Under the pieces are notes generated by a model. The model worked only from the letters and a program-made list of their open reading frames with translations, did not search any database and was not told the DNA's origin. The translations under genes were made by a program, and so were the position numbers. Shown here piece by piece: positions 1-6,711 of a stretch of 8,513 bases of DNA. The stretch's first letter is position 1, and each line of letters begins with the position of its first letter. Location: assembly GCA_025963955.1 (NCBI GenBank), contig JAOPZU010000620.1:1-8513 (forward strand). The letters run 5' to 3'. This stretch comes from Solirubrobacterales bacterium. Its GTDB lineage: Bacteria > Actinomycetota > Thermoleophilia > Solirubrobacterales > Solirubrobacteraceae.

Positions 1-1350
1 GGCCAGCACGGCGAGCACCGCCAGGGCCGCGGGCGGCGGGGAGACGGCCGTGAGCCGCGCGACCCGGGGCAGCGCGAGCGGGGCCACCGGGCCCCGGTCG
101 ATCGCGACGAGCAGCGCGGGACCCACGGTGAGCGCGACGGCGACCGCGCAGACGCAGCCCAGCGCGAGCACGGCGCCGAGCCGGTCGATCAGCGGGACGG
201 GGCCGACCATGAGCACGAGGAAGCCGGCCGCCATCGCGCCCGCGGCCAGGAGCAACGTCGGTCTCAGGGCCTGGCGGGCGGCGTGGGCGGCGGCGGCCGG
301 CTCGAGGCCGCGTCCGCGCTCGATCCAGTAGCGCGCCTGCAGCTGGACGGCGAAGTCGAGGCCGAGGCCGAGGATCACCGGCAGCGCGGCGACCGTGGAG
401 ACGGTGAGGCCGAGGCCGAGCGGCCAGCTCAGCGCCAGACAGAGGCCGAGGGATCCGAGGGCGAGGGCCAGGGCGACGAGGCGCCCGCGACGGCGTCGTA
501 GCACCACCAGGAGCAGCACGAGCATCGCGACGACCGCGACGGGCGCCAGCCGCAGGATCTCCGTCCGGGTCTCGCGTTCCAGGCCCGCCGCCAGCAGCGG
601 GAGTCCGGCCGCCGTGATCGTCGTGCCGCTGATCTTCGCGGCGGCGGTGACGCGGCGGATCTCGCGGCCGAGCTGCAGCATCGCCGGCCCGCTGACGCCG
701 GGCTTCGGCCGGACGAGGACGAGCGCGTGCCGGGCGTCCGGGAACAGCCAGCGGAAGCGCTGCTTCGGCTCGACCCCCGACCCGAAGACCAGGGTGTTCA
801 CGAAGGCGGTGTTCGACAGCGCGGGCGCCCCCACCGTGCCGAAGCGCACGAGCAGCTGCTGGTACTCCGCGGCCTTGTCCTTCAGCGCCGCCTGGTAGGC
901 GGCCTCACCGGCCGTCGTCGCCTCCGCCGCGCTCGCCCCGCCGTCGCGCGCCTGCCGCGCCGCCCGGGCCCGTGCCCCGCGCGCGATGACGCTGATCGAG
1001 CCCAGCTCGCGGTTGATGATCCGCGTGGTCTGGATGATCGTCTGGTTGATGAAGGTGCCGGGCCCGTAGACGGCCTTGACCCCGCCGAGCCGCGCGAGCC
1101 TGCCCTCCATCCGCAGCAGCGAGACAAGCTGCTGCGGCGCGAGCGTGTTGCTCAGGTCACCGCGGACGACCACGGCGATCGGGTCCTGCCCGAACTGCCG
1201 CGACAGCGCGGCCGTCGCCTTCGCCTCCTCGGTCCTCCCGCCGACCAGCAGCCCGGTCGACGGGACGCTGGGCAGCTGCACCGCGGCCAGGACGCACAGA
1301 CCGAGCAGGACGAGCGCAAAGGCGAGCGTTCTGCGCGGTCTGGCGATCAC
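1..1350 (-). CDS. RND-superfamily (MMPL / HpnN-like) lipid transporter, N-terminal 450 residues, cut by left edge
   Basis: I read this frame directly: it starts at a GTG 12 bases after the stop of the preceding mce gene and stays open to base 1. Residues 8-26 form the first membrane helix. Residues ~30-262 are a large extracytoplasmic loop with an Ala/Arg-rich helical stretch at ~123-170. Helices follow at ~266-284, 290-310, 314-336, 365-383 and 390-417, and a seventh begins at ~438. The motif LGLGLDFAVQLQARYWIER (327-345) is the RND signature in the fourth helix, with Asp332 at the usual proton-relay position and Phe333 where MmpL3-type proteins have Tyr. The DF..Q...RY.ER form resembles the HpnN/HAE-3 branch, known for proton-driven movement of hopanoids and other lipids. 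The second half is missing at the edge, so substrate and completeness cannot be judged. The ribosome site is weak (AGGG, 10 bases upstream). Its position suggests co-transcription with the mce genes. Confidence 0.9.
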   Translation of the reverse strand, partial: MIARPRRTLAFALVLLGLCVLAAVQLPSVPSTGLLVGGRTEEAKATAALSRQFGQDPIAVVVRGDLSNTLAPQQLVSLLRMEGRLARLGGVKAVYGPGTFINQTIIQTTRIINRELGSISVIARGARARAARQARDGGASAAEATTAGEAAYQAALKDKAAEYQQLLVRFGTVGAPALSNTAFVNTLVFGSGVEPKQRFRWLFPDARHALVLVRPKPGVSGPAMLQLGREIRRVTAAAKISGTTITAAGLPLLAAGLERETRTEILRLAPVAVVAMLVLLLVVLRRRRGRLVALALALGSLGLCLALSWPLGLGLTVSTVAALPVILGLGLDFAVQLQARYWIERGRGLEPAAAAHAARQALRPTLLLAAGAMAAGFLVLMVGPVPLIDRLGAVLALGCVCAVAVALTVGPALLVAIDRGPVAPLALPRVARLTAVSPPPAALAVLAVLA

Positions 1351-1362
1351 CGGAGGATGGCC

Positions 1363-2691
1363 CTACCCGCCGTTTGCCTGCGGCAGCGAGTAGGAGCCGT
1401 CGTACGGCTGGGGCGCCCCGACGGTGCCGGGCTTCGGGTAGGAGTTCGCCCGCGTCTTCAGGGCGCCGAGCGACGCCGTGGTCATCAGCTGGTGCACGAT
1501 CGCCGCGGCCTCGGGCGTGAGGTTCGTCAGCTGGTCGGGACCGATGGTCGTGAGGACCCGGCCCTGGTAGCCGTACGCGTCCTTGTCCGCGATGATCGCC
1601 CCGACGTTGGAGAAGAAGGAGCCGAACTCCTGCGTGTAGGGCCGGAAGAAGCTGAGCGTCGGACCGGCCTGACGCAGCATCGCGTCGAGCGGGCGGACGA
1701 CCGTCTGCAGCTTCTTCGTCGCAGGCGCCAGCTGCGTCAGCAGCGGGTCGACCTTGGCGAGGAACGGCGTGAGCTCCTTGAAGAGCACGCGGGTGTTCTT
1801 CGCGACCGGCGCGAGATCGCGGATCGCCGGCGACAGCTGCCGCGAGGACAGCTTGAGCGAGCGGACCACGGGCGTCGCCGTCGTGGAGAAGCTCGCGAGC
1901 TTGTTCACGCTCGTCTGCGCGCGGTCGAGGGTCGCGGGGATCTCCTTCAGCGACTCCCGCAGGCGGTTGTCGCGGTCGACGACGGCCTCGGCCGTCGTCT
2001 TGGCGTCCACCGCGAGGCTCCGGAAGGCGTCGGTCCGCTCGCCGAAGGCCTGCAGCACCTCACCCGTGTTGCCGATGAGCGCGGCGAGCTGCGTGCGCTG
2101 CGGCTGCAGGATGCGCGCGAGGGTGCCGGCGTTCGCGACGGTGGGGTTGACCGCGCCGAAGAGCTTGTTCAGGTCCTGCCCGTGGCCGTCGAGGCCGACC
2201 CCGATGCCGTCGAGGTTCCGGCGGACCTCGATCCGCGTCTTCCGGTCCAGCGTGGACAGGATCCGCTCGAGTGGGGTGACCTCGGCGGCGGCGGTCAGCG
2301 GCAGCGTCGCCTTGTCCGCCAGCTTGCCCGTCCTGGGGTCCCCCGGATCGACGTCCAGGTAGGACTCGCCGACGAGCGTCTTGGTCCGGACCCGGACCGT
2401 CGCGTTGTTGTAGAGCGGAGCCTGGTCCTTCTTCTCGATCTCGAAGGTCAGCTTGCTGTCCTGACCCTGCGGCTCGATGTCCCGCACGCGGCCGATCTTG
2501 ACCCCGTCCTTGCGGACGTCGGAGTTGTTGACGATGTTGAGCGCGTCGGGGACGAGCGCGTTCAGCTTGTAGGGCTGGTTGAGCCGGACCCGGCCGCCTG
2601 CCTGCGTGTACAGGTAGACGAACAGGAAGAGGCAGATGGCCACGAACCCGATGAGGGCGATGACCTTGCCGCGGAGATGATCAACACGCAT
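1363..2691 (-). CDS. Mce-6: MCE/MlaD family lipid-transport subunit, 442 aa
   Basis: Last mce gene before the RND gene. A single membrane anchor at residues ~9-27 is followed by an MCE/MlaD domain at ~39-117. This contains the pore-loop/strand motif TKTLVGESYLDVDPG (103-117), close to the LLGEQY-type motif of E. coli MlaD. The family linker ERILSTLDRKTR lies at 142-153 and GLDGHGQDLN at 166-175. Residues ~180-350 are a helical region in which eight prolines (274, 288, 295, 309, 316, 323, 344, 351) share one seven-residue register. The C-terminus has an aromatic/Gly patch (EFGSFF...YGYQGR, ~355-378) and a YPKPG motif at 418-422. Cys20 lies inside the anchor, but its context (V-A-I-C) is not a lipobox. 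The ATG at 2691 is chosen because a GAGGT ribosome site sits 6 bases upstream. The role is inferred from the family: one wall of a periplasm-spanning hexameric lipid tube anchored in the inner membrane. Confidence 0.93.
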   Translation of the reverse strand: MRVDHLRGKVIALIGFVAICLFLFVYLYTQAGGRVRLNQPYKLNALVPDALNIVNNSDVRKDGVKIGRVRDIEPQGQDSKLTFEIEKKDQAPLYNNATVRVRTKTLVGESYLDVDPGDPRTGKLADKATLPLTAAAEVTPLERILSTLDRKTRIEVRRNLDGIGVGLDGHGQDLNKLFGAVNPTVANAGTLARILQPQRTQLAALIGNTGEVLQAFGERTDAFRSLAVDAKTTAEAVVDRDNRLRESLKEIPATLDRAQTSVNKLASFSTTATPVVRSLKLSSRQLSPAIRDLAPVAKNTRVLFKELTPFLAKVDPLLTQLAPATKKLQTVVRPLDAMLRQAGPTLSFFRPYTQEFGSFFSNVGAIIADKDAYGYQGRVLTTIGPDQLTNLTPEAAAIVHQLMTTASLGALKTRANSYPKPGTVGAPQPYDGSYSLPQANGG

Positions 2692-2703
2692 CGGCCGACC
2701 TCA
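2692..2703 (-). promoter_or_regulatory. Ribosome binding site for Mce-6, overlapping the Mce-5 stop codon
   Basis: The minus strand reads TGAGGTCGGCCG before the ATG at 2691. GAGGT uses the last two bases of the TGA stop of the upstream gene and is 6 bases from the start. This fixes the start and suggests translational coupling. Confidence 0.75.
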
Positions 2704-3969
2704 CTTTCCGACGCAGCTGGGCTGCAGCTTGAAGTTGCCGGACGGTGTCTTGGCGTTCGGGCCGAACACCGAGCTCGCCGCCTCGGGGTCGACGATCTCG
2801 TCGGCCCGGGGGAAGGCGCCGTTGGCGTCCGTGTACTTCAGGACGGACATGGTGTTGTTCATGAAGCGGTTCAGGGTCTCCATGCAGGGGACCAGCTCGC
2901 TGGTGATGCGATCGAACTGCGGCGCCTGGTAGCGCAGCTGCAGGAACGCCTTCGAGAGCGAGCTGGAGGTCTGCGGCAGCGTCTTGACCGCTGTGCGCAG
3001 GTCGCGCGTCGCGGGCCGCAGCGCCGTGAACGCAGGGACCGCGTCCCGTCCGAACTCCCCGAGGGCCACCAGGCCGCTCTTGAGGTTCTTCGCGACCGGC
3101 TTGAGGCTCACGAGCGCCGGATCGAGGTGACCCGACAGGTTCTGCAGTGTCGCGAACGAAGACCGCATGACCGGGACGAGGTCGGCGAGGCTCGTGAGCG
3201 TCGCCGAGAGCGGCCGGTCGTTCTGGGCCAGCTCGCCGAGCGTCTGGTTGCCCTGCACGACGAAACGGTTCAAGTCGCTGTCGCGCTTCGCGAGCGCCTC
3301 GGAGAGCTGACCGAAGTTCGCGATGATCCGCTTCACCGCCGCCTGCCGCTCGGCGAGGACGCGCGTGGTGTCCTCCGCGACGTGCAGGAAGGGCGCGAGC
3401 TCGACGAAGGTCGCCTTGAGCTTCTCGCCGCCGTTGTCCCCGAGGCCCTTGCCGAGCTCGCTGAGCAGGATGCTCAGCCGCTGACGGGTGTCGGCGTTGA
3501 AGGTGTCGAGCACGCGGGAGACGTCGACGGGGGCGATGGTCTGGTCACCCGCGATGACGTCCTTGGAGGTCGCCTCCCCCGCCGAGGGCGTGCCCCGATC
3601 GACGACGTTGACGTACAGGTCCTGCAGCGGCGTGACCGGGCGGATGCGGAGCTTGGCGTTCTTGTAGATCTTGCCCCACTTGTGCTCGATCTTCAGCGTG
3701 AGGACCGGCTTGCCGTTCACGAGCTCCGACTTGGAGATGATGCCGACCTTCACGCCGTGGATCCGGACCTGATGGCCGCCCGGGAAGATGCCCTTGACGT
3801 CGCTGAACTGCGCCTTGACCGTCCGGTAGGACGCCCACGGGCGCTGGAAGGTCAGCTTGCTCGCCAGCCCGGCGAACAGGACCGCGGCCAGGATCGCCAG
3901 CGCGATGAGCATCGTCAGCGACTTCGCCGAACGACGGGCTTCGAGGATCAACCGTTCCGTGTTGAACAT
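2701..3969 (-). CDS. Mce-5: MCE/MlaD family lipid-transport subunit, 422 aa
   Basis: The cytoplasmic N-terminus (1-16) is followed by a membrane anchor at ~17-36 and an MCE/MlaD domain at ~46-124. The pore-loop segment here is RPVTPLQDLYVNVVDRG (110-126): the Gly found at this point in the four sister proteins is Gln116, and a Pro precedes the Leu. The linker VSRVLDTFNADTRQRL (150-165) and ELGKGLGDNG (171-180) are conserved with the sisters. A helical region of about 180 residues follows, with in-register prolines at 284, 291, 312 and 319. The protein has only two cysteines, Cys362 and Cys419, both in the C-terminal part, which could pair. The ATG at 3969 is preceded by GGAGG 8 bases upstream, inside the last codons of the upstream gene, with a 4-base gap between the genes. 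No lipobox is seen. This is probably one subunit of the hexameric MCE tube; which mce letter it corresponds to cannot be fixed from here. Confidence 0.92.
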   Translation of the reverse strand: MFNTERLILEARRSAKSLTMLIALAILAAVLFAGLASKLTFQRPWASYRTVKAQFSDVKGIFPGGHQVRIHGVKVGIISKSELVNGKPVLTLKIEHKWGKIYKNAKLRIRPVTPLQDLYVNVVDRGTPSAGEATSKDVIAGDQTIAPVDVSRVLDTFNADTRQRLSILLSELGKGLGDNGGEKLKATFVELAPFLHVAEDTTRVLAERQAAVKRIIANFGQLSEALAKRDSDLNRFVVQGNQTLGELAQNDRPLSATLTSLADLVPVMRSSFATLQNLSGHLDPALVSLKPVAKNLKSGLVALGEFGRDAVPAFTALRPATRDLRTAVKTLPQTSSSLSKAFLQLRYQAPQFDRITSELVPCMETLNRFMNNTMSVLKYTDANGAFPRADEIVDPEAASSVFGPNAKTPSGNFKLQPSCVGK

Positions 3970-3982
3970 CAGATCAGCCTCC
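3970..3982 (-). promoter_or_regulatory. Ribosome binding site for Mce-5, inside the end of Mce-4
   Basis: GGAGG at 3982-3978 is followed by 8 bases and then the ATG at 3969. The GGAGG is formed by the final two glycine codons (GGA GGC) of Mce-4, so the LLGG end of that protein and the translation signal of the next gene share the same bases. Confidence 0.75.
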
Positions 3983-5431
3983 GAGGAGCCCGGTGAGCCG
4001 GGCGATGGTCTCCGCCGCGGGGTTGGCCTTCTTGGCCGGCGACGTGGAGGACGAGGACGAGGGCTTGGCCCTGGACGACGAGCGGGCGCTCGCCTTGCTG
4101 CTTGCGGGCGAGCCCGGGAGCTTGCCGAGGAACGCCCCGATCGCCTCCTGGAACGCGCTGCAGTCGAGTCCGACGGGGACGACCTTCGCCCGGCAGGGGA
4201 TGATGTCCTCGAGCGAGGCGCCGCCGCCGTTGGCGGCCTGGAAGCGCTGCGTGAACCCGTAGGCGTCCCACAGCGAGGCGCTGGAGGAGACGGACGCGAT
4301 CGCGGGGCCGATGGCCTCGTACAGCTTCAGGCCGCTCGTGCCCTTGGCGTCGAGCGCCGGGAGGATCTTGTCCCGCAGGCGCACGAGCGTCGGCTCGAGC
4401 CCCTTGAGCAGCGGCACCCCGTTCTTGCTCGCAGCGTTCAGGCGCACGAGGGCGGGACGCAGGTCGCTGAGCAGCGGGCGCGCGTCGTCGAGCGTCGGAC
4501 GCAGCTGGTTCAGGGCCGGGCGCAGGGCGAGACTTGCGTTGTCCAGCTCGCGGACGCCAGGCCGCAGCGCGTCGGCGACGGGATCCAGGGTGTTCAGCGT
4601 CGTGCGGAGCCGGACCATGGCGCTCTTTGTCTGGTCGAGGCTCGCCGGCGCCTGCTTGAGGATCTGGTCCAGGTCGGCGCTGCGCGCCGCCGTGACGCCG
4701 AGCGTGGTGTCGGCGTTGCTGACGACCTGCCCGAGCTGCACCTCGTTGCGGGCCAGCGCGCCCATGAGGCGGCTGGCGGAGCGGACGGTATCGGTCAGGT
4801 CGCCGGGCTTCGTGCCGCGAAGGGCGTCGAGGCCGGGGGCGATCTGCTTCATGGCGGGCCCGGCCGCGTCGAGCGCCCGGCCGGACGGACCGCCGCCGAA
4901 GCCCTTGTCGAACTCCTTGAAGAGCGTCTGCATGCCCTTGCGGCTCGTCGGGGTCAGGGACGCGAGGACCTGGTCGAGCTCGACCTGGGTCGTCGTGTCC
5001 TTCATCGCGATGGTCTGGTCGCCGAGCTTCTGGGGCGAGGAGCCCTCGTCGAGCTGGATGTAGAACGCGAAGCCGAGCAGCGTGCGCCAGTAGATGTGCG
5101 CGGTCGCGTCCTTGCGGACGTTGACGCCCTTGCCGTCCTCGATCCGCATCTTCACCTTGACGCCGCGCCCGTTCGGGAGGCGCTCGACCTTCTCGACCTC
5201 ACCGACGTTGACGCCCGCCACGCGGACCGGGGTCTTGCCGGGGGTGACGTTCGCCGCGGTGGCGAACTCGGCGGTGACGACGGTCCCGCCCTTGGGCAGG
5301 AAGGGGATCGTGCCGCTGGTGTACGCGTAGTACATGCAGGCGAACACGACGGCCAGGACGATCAGCCCGTTGCGCGTGTGGCGGTCGCGGGCCATGCCCG
5401 GGACCTGCTCGAAGCGGCTCATGAGACCCAT
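3974..5431 (-). CDS. Mce-4: MCE/MlaD family lipid-transport subunit with Ser/Ala-rich C-terminal tail, 485 aa
   Basis: The ATG at 5431 is preferred: the frame is open further upstream, but that would overlap the preceding gene, and this ATG lies 2 bases after its stop. A second ATG, three codons in, is possible. Anchor ~21-38; MCE/MlaD domain ~49-127. The pore-loop segment is AHIYWRTLLGFAFYIQLDEG (111-130), more aromatic than in the sisters, with Tyr-Trp where they have Arg-Pro or Arg-Thr. The linker ELDQVLASLTPTSRKGMQTL spans 151-170. In the helical region, prolines 284, 291, 305, 312, 319, 326, 340 and 347 fall in one seven-residue register, often as L-R-P. Cys413 and Cys424 could form a short disulfide loop. 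Residues ~441-470 are a Ser/Ala/Lys low-complexity tail ending in a short helix and TGLLGG, also found near the end of Mce-2. As an operon member it is probably one sector of the MCE hexamer. Confidence 0.92.
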   Translation of the reverse strand: MGLMSRFEQVPGMARDRHTRNGLIVLAVVFACMYYAYTSGTIPFLPKGGTVVTAEFATAANVTPGKTPVRVAGVNVGEVEKVERLPNGRGVKVKMRIEDGKGVNVRKDATAHIYWRTLLGFAFYIQLDEGSSPQKLGDQTIAMKDTTTQVELDQVLASLTPTSRKGMQTLFKEFDKGFGGGPSGRALDAAGPAMKQIAPGLDALRGTKPGDLTDTVRSASRLMGALARNEVQLGQVVSNADTTLGVTAARSADLDQILKQAPASLDQTKSAMVRLRTTLNTLDPVADALRPGVRELDNASLALRPALNQLRPTLDDARPLLSDLRPALVRLNAASKNGVPLLKGLEPTLVRLRDKILPALDAKGTSGLKLYEAIGPAIASVSSSASLWDAYGFTQRFQAANGGGASLEDIIPCRAKVVPVGLDCSAFQEAIGAFLGKLPGSPASSKASARSSSRAKPSSSSSTSPAKKANPAAETIARLTGLLGG

Positions 5432-5433
5432 GA

Positions 5434-6711
5434 CTAGGACCCCGCCTTCGTCTCGTGGCCGGCTACGCACGGCTTGGGGTAGGGATTCTCCTGCGTGTTG
5501 CCAGAGAGCTTCGTCGTCTGGCCGTAGACCGACTCAGGCCCGAAGTTCAGCGTGAACCGCAGGACCGAGTTGGTGCCCGGTCCGTAGGCCATCATCGACG
5601 TCCAGCGCTGTCCGAACTGCACGAAGTCGCAGCCGTGCTCACCGAGGTTCGCAAGGAGCGGCGAGGCGTCGGTGAGGGTCCTGTCGATGTTCGGCAGCAC
5701 CGGGCGGATGGCGCTCAGGAGGTTCAGCGTCGGATTGACGGCCTTGTTCGCGAAGTCCAGCGTGGACTTCGCGTCGACCAGTCCGGGCCGCGCCTCCTTG
5801 AGGAGCGCGCTCGTCTGGCCGAAGGCGGCCGGACCGGCCTGCAGCGCCGGGCGCACGTCACGGGCGAAACCGCGCAGCTGCTCGACGAGCGGATCGACGA
5901 CCGGGAGCTTGGAACGGACGGTGCCGAAGGCGCCAGGCGCCTTGTCGAGCGTGCTGTGCAGGGCTGCGCGCTCGTCCGTGAAGGGCCGAAGCGCCTCCGC
6001 CTCGGGCCGGAAGCCGTTGGCGATCTGGTCCCGGACGGGGTCGGCCGCGTTCGCGATCGTCGCGCCGCCGCCGATGAGGCTCCGGACGGAGCCCTTGCGG
6101 TTCGCGATGGCCGACAGGTAGCTCGCGGTGCCGTCCAGGGCCTTCGGCGCGGTGCCGAGGGCCTCGTTCAGGTCGTCGCCACGGCCGGCGAAGCCGGTCC
6201 CGAGCTCGCGCAGGAACTTCTGCGTGTCCGCCCGGGTCTTCGTGTCGAAGGTCCCGAGGACCTCGTCGAGCTGCACGGTGGAGCTCGTCTGCGAGGCGGG
6301 GATCGTGTCGCCCTCGCCGAGTGGCGTGCCGCTCGTCCCGGGCTTGATGTCGACGTAGCGGACGCCGACCGCGGAGCGCGGACGCACCTCGATGCGGGTG
6401 TCCGACTTCAGGGGACGGATCGTCGGGTCCAGCTGGAGGTCGACGACCGCCTCGCCGTTCTCGACGCGCGGGTTCAGCACCTGGCCGACGAGCTTGCCGC
6501 CGTCACGCACCTGGTAGTGGCCCGTGAGGTTGTCCGCGGCCGTGAACTTCGCCTTGATCGTGTAGTAGCTGCGGCCCGGGATCGCGTCCGGGGACCGGAA
6601 GCCGACGTAGACCAGGACCAGGACGCCGAAGACGCCGACCAGGCCCACCATGGCCATGAAGACCCAGCCGCGCTGTTGCGCCGCGGGGCGCTCGCTGAAA
6701 CGTGTTCTCAT
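5434..6711 (-). CDS. Mce-3: MCE/MlaD family lipid-transport subunit, 425 aa
   Basis: The start ATG overlaps the stop of the upstream mce gene (ATGA), typical of translational coupling. A basic, Gln-containing N-terminus (1-15) precedes a long anchor (~16-37). The MCE/MlaD domain is at ~47-125 with EVRPRSAVGVRYVDIKPG (108-125) at the pore-loop position. The linker QLDEVLGTFDTKTR (147-160) and GTGFAGRGDDLNEAL (171-185) match the sister proteins closely. The following ~170 residues are helical with scattered prolines, four of which (274, 288, 309, 351) share a seven-residue phase. The only two cysteines, Cys361 and Cys415, lie in the C-terminal part. The C-terminus contains aromatic/Gly segments (MMAYGPG, FTLNFGPESVYGQ) and a YPKPC motif at 411-415, like the YPKPG of Mce-6. 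Family knowledge gives the role as a membrane-anchored subunit of the MCE lipid tube; its specific cargo is unknown. Confidence 0.93.
   Translation of the reverse strand: MRTRFSERPAAQQRGWVFMAMVGLVGVFGVLVLVYVGFRSPDAIPGRSYYTIKAKFTAADNLTGHYQVRDGGKLVGQVLNPRVENGEAVVDLQLDPTIRPLKSDTRIEVRPRSAVGVRYVDIKPGTSGTPLGEGDTIPASQTSSTVQLDEVLGTFDTKTRADTQKFLRELGTGFAGRGDDLNEALGTAPKALDGTASYLSAIANRKGSVRSLIGGGATIANAADPVRDQIANGFRPEAEALRPFTDERAALHSTLDKAPGAFGTVRSKLPVVDPLVEQLRGFARDVRPALQAGPAAFGQTSALLKEARPGLVDAKSTLDFANKAVNPTLNLLSAIRPVLPNIDRTLTDASPLLANLGEHGCDFVQFGQRWTSMMAYGPGTNSVLRFTLNFGPESVYGQTTKLSGNTQENPYPKPCVAGHETKAGS

Noticed and set aside
50..898. Small plus-strand open frames at the left end (50-331, 283-501, 395-898)
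   Set aside because: They are opposite the RND gene, whose minus-strand frame is open for 450 codons with clear membrane helices and the RND signature; the plus-strand translations are low-complexity Ala/Arg/Ser.
1351..1362. Terminator between the last mce gene and the RND gene
   Set aside because: The gap is only 12 bases, and I see no stem-loop followed by a T-run on the minus strand.
2632..2691. Possible lipoprotein signal in Mce-6 (Cys20 in the N-terminal hydrophobic segment)
   Set aside because: The residues before the cysteine are V-A-I, with Ile at -1, which does not fit a lipobox, and hydrophobic residues continue beyond the cysteine as in a plain membrane anchor.
727..3996. Very long open frame on the plus strand (1089 codons), with further long ones at 3857-5437, 5455-6726 and 7035-8234
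   Set aside because: Each lies codon-on-codon opposite a minus-strand mce gene. In that register a plus-strand stop needs TTA, CTA or TCA in the sense gene, which are rare in GC-rich coding sequence, so long antisense frames are expected. The translations are Arg/Glu/Gln/Asp-rich with no recognisable domain, and one of them runs across several genes.
5432..5470. Longer N-terminus for Mce-4 starting at 5470
   Set aside because: It overlaps the end of Mce-3 and adds 13 charged residues with no support; the ATG at 5431 follows the stop by 2 bases.
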